From the NCBI GenBank assembly GCA_902727915.1, contig CACVAU010000040.1, positions 1 to 31,397 on the forward strand: a stretch of DNA of 31,397 nucleotides. The letters are read 5' to 3'. The notes below the pieces were generated by a model. The model did no database searches. It was not told the origin of the DNA and worked only from the letters and a program-made list of their open reading frames with translations. Numbering within the stretch: position 1 is the stretch's first letter; each line of letters opens with the position of its first letter. Source of the DNA: an uncultured Sulfurovum sp. (GTDB lineage Bacteria > Campylobacterota > Campylobacteria > Campylobacterales > Sulfurovaceae). This document shows, one piece after another, positions 8,061-15,289 of the stretch. A program made the translations under genes and the position numbers.

Positions 8061-9266
8061 ATGGACTTCACCTTAGAGCTTATTGGTAGAGAAAGTGAAT
8101 TGTTTGAAGATGATATTGAAAAACATGATGGTGAACTAAAACGTATTGTTTCATCTTCGACATTTTTGGTAATAGGGGGAGCAGGTTCTATCGGACAGGC
8201 TGTTGTTAAAGAAATATTTAAACGTAACCCTAAAAAATTGCATGTTGTTGATATAAGTGAAAATAATATGGTTGAACTTGTACGGGATATACGAAGCTCA
8301 CTTGGATATATTGATGGTGAATTTAGAACTTTTGCCTTAGATATTGGGAGTATAGCATATGATACTTTTATAAAGTTAGATGGAAAGTACGATTATGTCT
8401 TAAACCTGTCTGCTCTTAAACATGTGAGAAGTGAAAAAGACCCATTTACTTTAATGCGAATGATAGAGGTGAATATTGAAAATACTGATAAAACAATTGC
8501 TCAGTCTATTGAAAATGGAAGTAAGAAATATTTTTGTGTTTCTACTGATAAAGCTGCAAATCCTGTTAATATGATGGGCGCTAGTAAACGTATTATGGAG
8601 ATGTTTTTAATGCGTAAAAGCTTAGATATACCTATATCAACTGCCCGTTTTGCTAATGTAGCATTTAGTGATGGTTCATTACTTCACGGATTTAATCAGC
8701 GTATTCAAAAAAGACAACCAATATCTGCACCCAATGATATTAAACGTTATTTTGTGACTCCGAAAGAGAGTGGAGAATTATGTTTGATGAGTTGCCTATT
8801 AGGTGAGAATAGAGATATATTTTTTCCAAAACTTAGTGAGAAGTTTCATCTTATAACATTTGCTGATATAGCAGTTAAATATCTAGTAAAGCTAGGATAT
8901 GAGCCATACTTATGTAAAACAGAAGATGAAGCAAGAGATTTTTTCATGAAAAGTTCAGAATTTAGAATTAAGAATTCAAAAAAGTGGCCATGTTATTTCT
9001 TTTCTAGTGATACAACAGGTGAAAAGGATTTTGAAGAATTTTTTACAGACAAAGAAGTTTTAGATATGAAGCGTTTTGAAAACTTAGGGGTAATAAAGAA
9101 TGACTCTATTTTTGATAATGATAAGCTTGAAAATTTTACTTTAGAAATAACTAAGATGAAGGAAAAAAGAGAATGGACAAAAGAACAGATAGTCGAACTT
9201 TTCTTTGATATGATTCCAGACTTTGGACATCAAGAAACTGGTAAATATCTAGATAATAAGATGTAA
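8061..9266 (+). CDS. UDP-N-acetylglucosamine 4,6-dehydratase family protein (CapD/WbpM catalytic-domain type)
   Basis: 401 residues, soluble (no N-terminal membrane region as in full WbpM/PglF). Extended SDR with 'VIGGAGSIGQAVVKEI' (NAD binding, 39-50), 'LNLSALKHVRSEKDP', 'VSTDKAANPVNMMGASKRIMEM' and 'ARFANVAFSDGSLLHGF'. The active-site Tyr of Y-x-x-x-K is replaced by Met172 (M-x-x-x-K176), as known in WbpM/CapD-type dehydratases. The expected product is UDP-4-keto-6-deoxy-HexNAc, a precursor of QuiNAc, FucNAc or bacillosamine, and so a likely donor for the phosphoglycosyl transferase just upstream. Last gene of the + strand polysaccharide operon. Confidence 0.8.
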   Translation: MDFTLELIGRESELFEDDIEKHDGELKRIVSSSTFLVIGGAGSIGQAVVKEIFKRNPKKLHVVDISENNMVELVRDIRSSLGYIDGEFRTFALDIGSIAYDTFIKLDGKYDYVLNLSALKHVRSEKDPFTLMRMIEVNIENTDKTIAQSIENGSKKYFCVSTDKAANPVNMMGASKRIMEMFLMRKSLDIPISTARFANVAFSDGSLLHGFNQRIQKRQPISAPNDIKRYFVTPKESGELCLMSCLLGENRDIFFPKLSEKFHLITFADIAVKYLVKLGYEPYLCKTEDEARDFFMKSSEFRIKNSKKWPCYFFSSDTTGEKDFEEFFTDKEVLDMKRFENLGVIKNDSIFDNDKLENFTLEITKMKEKREWTKEQIVELFFDMIPDFGHQETGKYLDNKM

Positions 9267-9279
9267 AAGGAGGGTATAT

Positions 9280-10197
9280 TTAAATCCCTTTCTTACCCAA
9301 CACAACCATAAAAGTCTTCCAAATAGTCTTAAGTTCAATCCCTAAACTCCAATGTTTAATATAATATAAATCATACATAAGCTTTTGTTTAGCATCAAAA
9401 GCATTTTCTCCATAGGGGTAGTTGACTTGTGCCCAGCCTGTGATGCCTGGTCTTATGATATGTCTTTCATGATAGTAGGGGATTTTTTGTTCATAGTTAT
9501 CAACCAATATATCCCATTCAGCACGAGGACCGATGAAGTGCATCTCTCCTTTTAGTACATTAAAGATTTGAGGTAGTTCATCTATTCTAAGTTTTCTCAT
9601 TGTTGCTCCCCAAGGAAAGATTCTTTTATCATTTTTTTGAGTATAAGGGTTATGTTCAGAATTGGCATACATAGAACGAAATTTAATACAAGTAAATGGT
9701 TCACCTTGTTTACCAATACGGCTTTGTTTAAAAAAGATTGGACCAGGAGACTCTTTTTTGATGCGATAAACAGCATATAGCATAATAGGAAAAGTAAGTA
9801 ATAGAAGTAGAATAGAGCTTCCATAATCAATGGTACGTTTTTGGATATATTGAAACCGTGAAAAGGGTTGAATATTTTCTAAAAAACTAATGTCTCTTAG
9901 TTTAGAGGGAATATAACATTTATAAAGATACTTTTCCATAAAACGTTGAATACCAATGTAGTTAATCCCTTTTTTTTCTAATTTGGTTAAATATTTCAGT
10001 AATTCATCGGGTACAATTGCTTTTGTATTTAGCACAAGTACTATTTTATGCTTGTTAGAAGTTATAGAGGATATCTGATTGATAACTTCTTGGATATTCA
10101 TATTTTTATATTTAATAAAATCGATGGTTTTAAATTTTTTATGGAGAGTTTTAAGCTCTTGTTCTGTAAATTGATGCTGCTCTCCTAAAATTAACAT
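9280..10197 (-). CDS. Phosphoglycosyl transferase, WbaP/WcaJ-like with shortened N-terminus
   Basis: 305 residues. The C-terminal half (about 115-305) is a complete bacterial sugar transferase domain: 'RTIDYGSSILLLLLTFPIML' membrane helix, 'SRIGKQGEPFTCIKFRSM', 'RKLRIDELPQIFNVLKGEMHFIGPRA' with the intact Asp206-Glu207 dyad, and 'RPGITGWAQVNYPYG'. The first ~115 residues form an alpha/beta region lacking the four transmembrane helices of classical WbaP/WcaJ. It would start a polysaccharide by moving a hexose-1-phosphate to undecaprenyl phosphate. It lies just after wzz on the minus strand (1-nt gap), so the two are co-transcribed. A second initiating enzyme so close to the one at 7388-8059 is notable. 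Confidence 0.85.
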   Translation of the reverse strand: MLILGEQHQFTEQELKTLHKKFKTIDFIKYKNMNIQEVINQISSITSNKHKIVLVLNTKAIVPDELLKYLTKLEKKGINYIGIQRFMEKYLYKCYIPSKLRDISFLENIQPFSRFQYIQKRTIDYGSSILLLLLTFPIMLYAVYRIKKESPGPIFFKQSRIGKQGEPFTCIKFRSMYANSEHNPYTQKNDKRIFPWGATMRKLRIDELPQIFNVLKGEMHFIGPRAEWDILVDNYEQKIPYYHERHIIRPGITGWAQVNYPYGENAFDAKQKLMYDLYYIKHWSLGIELKTIWKTFMVVLGKKGI

Positions 10198-10198
10198 C

Positions 10199-11782
10199 CT
10201 ATTTATCCCCCTTATTCTTCCTCATAAACTCTCTAAAAAATGCCATAAATATCATTAAAATAAAAGAAGTAATAAATGCCACAACTACTATAAGCGCTTT
10301 TTTAGGTTTTACAGCTCTGTCAGCCGTGTAAATAGATTCTACTACTTTAAAGCGTGAAAGGGCTTTGTCATGTTTGAGTTTGACGGCTGAGCGTTCTTGC
10401 ATGAGGTATAAGTAGACTTTTTCATTCACTTGATAGTCTCTTGAAAAGCTTATGAGTTCTTGTTCTTTTTCTGGCGAAGACTTTAGATTTTTTTGGTAAT
10501 TTTTTTCCATGTTTTTAAGAGAGATGCTTTTGTTTTCGAGGGTTTTTTTGAGGTTTTTTAAATTTGAAAGTACTTTTACTTTTAAAGCATAGATGGTCTG
10601 ATGGGCTGCTTGAATGTTGGGATGGTCAGCTTTGTATTTTAGTAGCAAGTTTGCCAGAGTAAGCTGTTTTTCTTGAATTACTTTAATAAGTGAGATGGTT
10701 GGTTCATCTTGTAGTTCAATAAGTGAAGAGGCGATGGCATCAATGTTTTGATTGTTTTGGGTAAAACGTATTAGATTGGTGAGAAGTTCTTTTTTGTACT
10801 CATTTTGTGCTATCTGAATACCAACTTTTGAGAGTTCTTCGACCAGTGCTCCTGCTTGTAATTGAGGGTTCACAATATTTTGTTCCGTTTTAAAGTTTTT
10901 GAGGTCATTTGAGCTTGATTTTACCTCTTCTTCTACTTTTTGGATTTGTGCATCATACGAGTCAATAACAACAGAAGCATCTTCTTTAAGGTCATTGATA
11001 CTTTGTTGGGTATAAATGTTAATAAGGTTTTGTAGATACTGCTCACCTCTGTGAGGTAGATTATCAAGAAAAGAGAGGGTAATAAAAGGAGAGTCCTTAT
11101 CGGCTTCTATGCTTAAGTTTTTACTGATGATATTTTCAAAGACATACCGTTTGGTTCCTGAAAGCTCTATGGTATAGGGTTCATTGAAGGTTTGTTGTTT
11201 ATGAACCATAAGTGTGAAGTCTTCATGGTTGACCATCTCACTGTAGTGATAAATGCCAATGGTATCATCAAAAAACTTTCCTATGGTTAATAACTTATAT
11301 TCGGTATTAGAGAAAGGTTGCACCTTAAGACGCATACCATAGTTTTTAAAGTTATTAATTTTAATGTCAGTTACAGTTATGGATAGGTTACTGTCTATTT
11401 CTGCTTCTTTATGTTTTTCATCGGTTATAAAGTAACGCACCATATAATCTTGTGTTTTTTCTAAAACTTTTTCATTAATTCGGTAGGTTTTAAGTAGGGT
11501 AATGTCTTTTTCTAAATTACTACTACTTCCTCCACCACCCAAAAGCATGGAAGCAGCTCCTCCCATGGAAAACCCTTTAGTATCATCTTCTTGGGGTTTT
11601 ACTTCGATGGTAACAGTTGATTGATAATATTTGGGCATAAAGTAGACTTTAATGGCTACCCCAAAGGTAATGAGTAGGGTGAAAAAAATAATTGACCATT
11701 TGTATCGACCAATGGTAGCGAAGAGTTCTCTTAGGTCAATTTCATCTTCTTCTATATATTGAGTAGAATTATTAGTTTGCAA
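10199..11782 (-). CDS. wzz: Wzz/GumC-like polysaccharide co-polymerase (chain-length determinant)
   Basis: 527 residues with the PCP layout: cytoplasmic start containing 'IDLRELFATIGRYKWSIIFF', first transmembrane helix about 30-50, a long periplasmic part with a Gly/Ser-rich loop ('GGGGSSS') and coiled-coil helices (about 260-470), and a second helix near 503-522 followed by a short basic tail. There is no fused tyrosine kinase, so it is PCP-1/PCP-2b-like rather than Wzc. It sets chain length and couples polymerase to the Wza-like exporter encoded divergently. The start is TTG at 11782; AAGG at 11794-11791 lies eight bases upstream and is partly within a leader hairpin. Confidence 0.85.
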   Translation of the reverse strand: MQTNNSTQYIEEDEIDLRELFATIGRYKWSIIFFTLLITFGVAIKVYFMPKYYQSTVTIEVKPQEDDTKGFSMGGAASMLLGGGGSSSNLEKDITLLKTYRINEKVLEKTQDYMVRYFITDEKHKEAEIDSNLSITVTDIKINNFKNYGMRLKVQPFSNTEYKLLTIGKFFDDTIGIYHYSEMVNHEDFTLMVHKQQTFNEPYTIELSGTKRYVFENIISKNLSIEADKDSPFITLSFLDNLPHRGEQYLQNLINIYTQQSINDLKEDASVVIDSYDAQIQKVEEEVKSSSNDLKNFKTEQNIVNPQLQAGALVEELSKVGIQIAQNEYKKELLTNLIRFTQNNQNIDAIASSLIELQDEPTISLIKVIQEKQLTLANLLLKYKADHPNIQAAHQTIYALKVKVLSNLKNLKKTLENKSISLKNMEKNYQKNLKSSPEKEQELISFSRDYQVNEKVYLYLMQERSAVKLKHDKALSRFKVVESIYTADRAVKPKKALIVVVAFITSFILMIFMAFFREFMRKNKGDK

Positions 11783-11791
11783 AGGTAAGGC

Positions 11792-11832
11792 CTTGTAGAA
11801 AGAGTTGTGGAGTTTACAATCTTTTCTACAAG
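11792..11832 (-). promoter_or_regulatory. Inverted repeat/hairpin in the wzz leader, overlapping its ribosome site
   Basis: Arms CTTGTAGAAA (11792-11801) and TTTCTACAAG (11823-11832) are a perfect 10-bp inverted repeat; the 21-nt loop can form an extra TTGT/ACAA stem. In the minus-strand transcript the 3' arm ends in the AAG of the AAGG that serves the TTG start of wzz, so folding would partly hide the ribosome site. It could equally be a DNA operator. Structure is seen; function is inferred. Confidence 0.5.
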
Positions 11833-12040
11833 CTTACATAAACTCTTTTTAATTAAATGTTAATTTTGTCAAAAAAATAGAAAATTTTCATAAATTTTTT
11901 ATAATAATATTTTTTTATATTTTTTTATGTTAATTTTAAAAAATTATCCAAATCAATTTATAACAATTAGAGAAACAAATAAGTAAGGCATATTTGTAAC
12001 TTTGCTATAATCCTTGAACTATTATTCAAAGGATTATATT
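11833..12040. promoter_or_regulatory. Divergent AT-rich intergenic region between wzz and the export operon, with extended -10 promoter
   Basis: The region carries long A/T tracts (about 11865-11945) and the signals for both directions. Rightward: TGCTATAAT (12003-12011) is a perfect extended -10, predicting a start near 12018. An imperfect inverted repeat overlaps it: arms AATCCTTGAA (12009-12018) and TTCAAAGGATT (12025-12035), with one bulged A, the second arm containing the ribosome site AAAGGA (12028-12033). This is a candidate operator. Leftward: a TTGACA is present on the minus strand near 11867-11872 but I see no -10 at correct spacing, so the wzz promoter is not defined. Confidence 0.6.
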
Positions 12041-12214
12041 TTGTTCAAAATATTTTTACTCTTATTCATTCTCTTTTTTACAGCCTGTAGTAATCGGGCT
12101 TATACACTTAGCTCTGTTCAAGACGATTGTGCTTTTGTGTATAATCATCAGCTTTATACCTTGGAGTATTTAGAAAAAAAGCACAATTGCCAAGAAGTAA
12201 GTGAGGTAAAATGA
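12041..12214 (+). CDS. Small lipoprotein of the polysaccharide export operon
   Basis: 57 residues from TTG at 12041: basic start, hydrophobic core and lipobox ending F-T-A-C at about residue 16, then a ~40-residue tail 'SNRAYTLSSVQDDCAFVYN...' with two further cysteines. Signal peptidase II processing would leave a tiny lipid-anchored protein. I prefer TTG 12041 because AAAGGA (12028-12033) lies seven bases before it and because the longer in-frame TTG at 12014 falls at or before the predicted transcription start. The stop overlaps the Wza-like gene (ATGA 12211-12214), indicating coupling. Function unknown; a helper of the export channel is suggested by position only. Confidence 0.6.
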   Translation: MFKIFLLLFILFFTACSNRAYTLSSVQDDCAFVYNHQLYTLEYLEKKHNCQEVSEVK

Positions 12215-13806
12215 TGAAATACCTATTTATAGTATTAATGGCTTTACAATGTTTACTGGCACTTGAAGTGGATGTAGAGAATGAAGTGGTTGAGGAAGTG
12301 GTTGAAGAAGTTGAAGTCATTGAAGGAAAACCTTTTTTCGGGGAAGAGTTATTTACAGGGAATTTTAAAGCAAACCGACAATTTCGTCAAAACAGTAACT
12401 ATGTCTTAAATGTCAATGATAAAATTACGGTGAAAATGTGGGGAACGCATAACTATATCGATGAAAACCTAACCATAGACAAACAAGGTAATATTTTTAT
12501 TCCTGAAGTCGGAGCGATTCATCTTTTAGGGCTTCCAGCTTCTTCGTTACAAGCCACAATCAAAAAGAGTGTACACAAAGTCTTTAATGATGAGGTTAAA
12601 GTCTATGCCGATGTACAAGGCTATCAAGCAATTTCGGTCTATGTTACAGGGTCGGTGAAAAAGGTAGGACTTTATGAAGGGCTTTCTACAGACTCTGTAC
12701 TTCAGTTTATTGATAAGTCAAGAGGGATTTTAAGAGGCGTAGGAAGTTTTAGAACCATTCAACTAATTCGTAATGGAGCAGTTATTCAAGTGATTGATTT
12801 GTATGATTTTTTATTAACAGGAAACATGCGTCCAATTGCATTTCAAGATGGAGACACACTCTTTGTGCAACCCATTAAATATTATGTCGATATAGAAGGG
12901 GATGTCTTACGACCGTATATTTTTGAGTTATTAAATAATAGCACAACTGTTTCAGAGATTATTGCTTATGCACTACCTACGGTAAAAGTTAATAATTTTA
13001 CCATTAGTAATTGGTCCAACAGTGAAAAATCAACCAAAGAGTACTCTTTAGAAGATGCCCGTGGGGTAAGGGTTCAAAATGGAGACAACCTTGTTTTTAA
13101 TGGAAATTATTATACCAACAGTTTAAAACTGGACGTTACAGGAGAGCATAAAGGAAAACAGCACATTGCCATAAAAAAAGGTACTTCTCTTTATGAGGTG
13201 CTTTCTAAGTTAGAATTTAGTTCTTTATCTGATATTAGAAACATTAAGCTTTATAAAGAAAAAGTAGCATTGGTACAACAATCGTTACTCAATACCAAAT
13301 TAAAAGAGTTAGAACAGAGTGTCTTAACAGCCGATTCATCAAGTGCTGAAGAAGCAAAAATACGCGAAAGTGAAGCTGGAAGGATTTTACAGTTTATTGC
13401 TAAAGCCAGAAAGGTCAAATTAACAGGGCAACTTGTTTTGGATTATAATACGAATCTTAAAAATATTATTCTTGAAGAGGGTGACAGTGTTGTTATTCCT
13501 ACAAAAAGTAACTTTGTGGTGGTAGATGGAGAGGTTAATATCCCCAATGCTTTGGTGTATGAAACTGGTAAAAGTGTTTCAAATTACATCGATTTATCAG
13601 GAGGCTTTTCAGAGCGTGCCGATACTTCAAAAGTACTTTTGATTAAGGCAAATGGAAAAGCATTGTTCAATACGGACAATGTAGATGCTGGAGATTCCAT
13701 TTTAGTCTTAAGGGAAATAGATACCAAAAATACCATTTGGATTAAAGACATCACTCAGATACTTTATCAAATTGCTGTTGGAGCAGCTGTGGCATTACAG
13801 TTTTAA
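12211..13806 (+). CDS. Wza/KpsD-like polysaccharide export protein (SLBB domains)
   Basis: 531 residues. A signal peptide ('YLFIVLMALQCLLALE') without a convincing lipobox is followed by an acidic stretch rich in V-E-E, then the Poly_export domain ('YVLNVNDKITVKMWGTHN...LTIDKQGNIFIPEVGAIHLLG') and several SLBB-like beta-grasp repeats ('AISVYVTGSVKKVGLYEG...', 'YYVDIEGDVLRPYIFEL', 'NFVVVDGEVNIPNALVYETG'). The length exceeds Wza (~380) and is nearer KpsD/BexD-type exporters. It should form the outer-membrane/periplasmic conduit and work with the Wzz/PCP protein encoded divergently. ATG 12211 or 12214 are both possible. Confidence 0.85.
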   Translation: MMKYLFIVLMALQCLLALEVDVENEVVEEVVEEVEVIEGKPFFGEELFTGNFKANRQFRQNSNYVLNVNDKITVKMWGTHNYIDENLTIDKQGNIFIPEVGAIHLLGLPASSLQATIKKSVHKVFNDEVKVYADVQGYQAISVYVTGSVKKVGLYEGLSTDSVLQFIDKSRGILRGVGSFRTIQLIRNGAVIQVIDLYDFLLTGNMRPIAFQDGDTLFVQPIKYYVDIEGDVLRPYIFELLNNSTTVSEIIAYALPTVKVNNFTISNWSNSEKSTKEYSLEDARGVRVQNGDNLVFNGNYYTNSLKLDVTGEHKGKQHIAIKKGTSLYEVLSKLEFSSLSDIRNIKLYKEKVALVQQSLLNTKLKELEQSVLTADSSSAEEAKIRESEAGRILQFIAKARKVKLTGQLVLDYNTNLKNIILEEGDSVVIPTKSNFVVVDGEVNIPNALVYETGKSVSNYIDLSGGFSERADTSKVLLIKANGKALFNTDNVDAGDSILVLREIDTKNTIWIKDITQILYQIAVGAAVALQF

Positions 13807-13825
13807 AACATAACTTTTATTATTT

Positions 13826-13851
13826 TGATATAATTCTTTTAAGAATTATAT
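13826..13851 (+). promoter_or_regulatory. gltX promoter: extended -10 embedded in a perfect palindrome
   Basis: TGATATAAT (13826-13834) is an extended -10 for gltX. It lies in a perfect inverted repeat, arms ATATAATTCTT (13828-13838) and AAGAATTATAT (13841-13851) around TT. The symmetry also puts a TATAAT on the minus strand (13850-13845). There is no T-tract after it, so a terminator is unlikely. The ribosome site GAGAAGG precedes ATG 13868. Confidence 0.65.
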
Positions 13852-13867
13852 TGAGAAGGTTTGGCTT

Positions 13868-15253
13868 ATGACAACAACACGTTTTGCACCATCCCCTACA
13901 GGGTATCTACACATTGGGGGGCTTAGAACCTCTCTTTTTTCATGGCTTTGGGCTAAAAAAAATCAAGGACAATTTTTATTACGGATTGAAGATACCGATT
14001 TAGCACGTAATTCTGAGGAAGCTGTTACAGCAATTTTAAAAGCCTTTGATTGGGTAGGCATGGCGTATGATGGCGAAGCAATCTTTCAGTCTAAGCGTTT
14101 TGAACTCTATGTAGATTATGTAGAACAACTTCTTCGTGAAGGCAAAGCCTATAAGTGCTACATGAGTAAAGAAGAGCTGACCTCATTGCGTGAAGAGCAG
14201 ATGGCTAGAGGAGAGCGAACACGTTACGATGGTCGTTATCGTGACTTTACAGGAACACCTCCTAAAGGGGTTGAACCTGTTATTAGAATTAAAGCACCCA
14301 AAGAGGGAAATATTGTCTTTCATGATGGGGTAAAGGGTAAAATTTCCATTGCATCGAGTGAAGTAGATGACTTTGTTATTTCCAGAGCTGGGGGTGTACC
14401 CACCTACAATTTTGTGGTTGCGATTGACGATGCTTTAATGGGCATGACCGATGTGATTCGTGGAGATGATCACTTGTACAATACTCCTAAGCAAATTGTG
14501 GTCTATGAGGCATTGGGTTTTGCTTTACCAAACTTTTATCATGTCGCTATGATAAACAATGAGCAGGGAAAAAAGCTTTCAAAACGTGATGGAGCAACCG
14601 ATGTGATGGCGTACAAAGCTTTGGGGTATTTGCCTGAGGCACTGCTTAACTTTTTAGTACGTTTGGGTTGGAGTCATGGAGACCAAGAGATATTTTCTAT
14701 GGAAGAGATGATAACCCTTTTTGACCCTAAAAATATTAATAAGAGTTCTTCAAATTATAATCTTGATAAGTTACTTTGGTTGAATGCTCACTATATTAAA
14801 AATAAGCCCCATGATGCGTTGGCAGAGCTTTTAGTAGAACATGGGGTAGATATTCGGACACATGAAAAAAGAGATTTGATTTTATCAGCAACCAAAGAGC
14901 GTGGAAAGACCTTAGTAGAGTTGGCAGAACAGGTTAATCTTATTTTGAACAGACCGTTACAATACGATGAAAAAAATGCTAAAAAAGCTTTTAAAGGGAA
15001 TGCTTCAGAGATTTTAGAAGCCTTTTCTCAGATGCTACAAGCGTCAAATGCCACAACTCCTATGGAGTATCATACTGTTATCGAAAAGATAGTGGAAGCC
15101 AAAGAGATAGGTTTTGGAAAAATAGGTCAGCCCTTAAGGGTTTCTCTTTTAGGCTCTATGACAGGTTCAGGTTTAGATGAGATTATGGCAATAATAGGTA
15201 CGGAAGAAACTGTTTTAAGAATTGAAAAAGCCATTGAGTTTATAAACGCGTAG
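13868..15253 (+). CDS. gltX: Glutamyl-tRNA synthetase
   Basis: 461 residues, normal for bacterial GluRS. Class I motifs: 'FAPSPTGYLHIGGLRTSLF' with the HIGH-type H15-I-G-G18, 'RIEDTD', 'DDHLYNTPKQ', and 'KKLSKRDGA' (KMSKS-type loop, 235-240); 'NYNLDKLLWLNAHYI' starts the anticodon-binding part. It charges tRNA-Glu with glutamate. Campylobacterota often carry two GluRS paralogues, one of which acts on tRNA-Gln for transamidation; which one this is cannot be decided without the other. It has its own promoter, directly after the Wza-like gene. Confidence 0.95.
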   Translation: MTTTRFAPSPTGYLHIGGLRTSLFSWLWAKKNQGQFLLRIEDTDLARNSEEAVTAILKAFDWVGMAYDGEAIFQSKRFELYVDYVEQLLREGKAYKCYMSKEELTSLREEQMARGERTRYDGRYRDFTGTPPKGVEPVIRIKAPKEGNIVFHDGVKGKISIASSEVDDFVISRAGGVPTYNFVVAIDDALMGMTDVIRGDDHLYNTPKQIVVYEALGFALPNFYHVAMINNEQGKKLSKRDGATDVMAYKALGYLPEALLNFLVRLGWSHGDQEIFSMEEMITLFDPKNINKSSSNYNLDKLLWLNAHYIKNKPHDALAELLVEHGVDIRTHEKRDLILSATKERGKTLVELAEQVNLILNRPLQYDEKNAKKAFKGNASEILEAFSQMLQASNATTPMEYHTVIEKIVEAKEIGFGKIGQPLRVSLLGSMTGSGLDEIMAIIGTEETVLRIEKAIEFINA

Positions 15254-15275
15254 GTTCGGTATCACCGAACATTTT
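15254..15275 (+). terminator. Small hairpin between gltX and the phosphohexomutase gene
   Basis: GTTCGGT (15254-15260), loop ATC, ACCGAAC (15264-15270), then ATTTTT. A perfect 7-bp stem with a three-base loop directly after the gltX stop. The T-tract is short and the next ribosome site (AGGAG, 15277-15281) follows at once, so it is a weak terminator or a transcript-processing/attenuation hairpin. Confidence 0.5.
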
Positions 15276-15289
15276 TAGGAGTAATAAAA

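Noticed and set aside
8061..9266. Loss of the SDR catalytic Tyr as a sign of a dead enzyme
   Set aside because: Met in place of Tyr with the retained Lys is the known state of WbpM/CapD-type 4,6-dehydratases.
11867..11872. TTGACA on the minus strand as wzz -35 box
   Set aside because: No acceptable -10 is found 16-18 bases downstream, so I did not call a promoter.
12014..12040. Longer start (TTG 12014) for the small lipoprotein
   Set aside because: It adds nine polar residues before the signal peptide, lacks a ribosome site and lies at or before the predicted transcription start; TTG 12041 has AAAGGA at correct distance.
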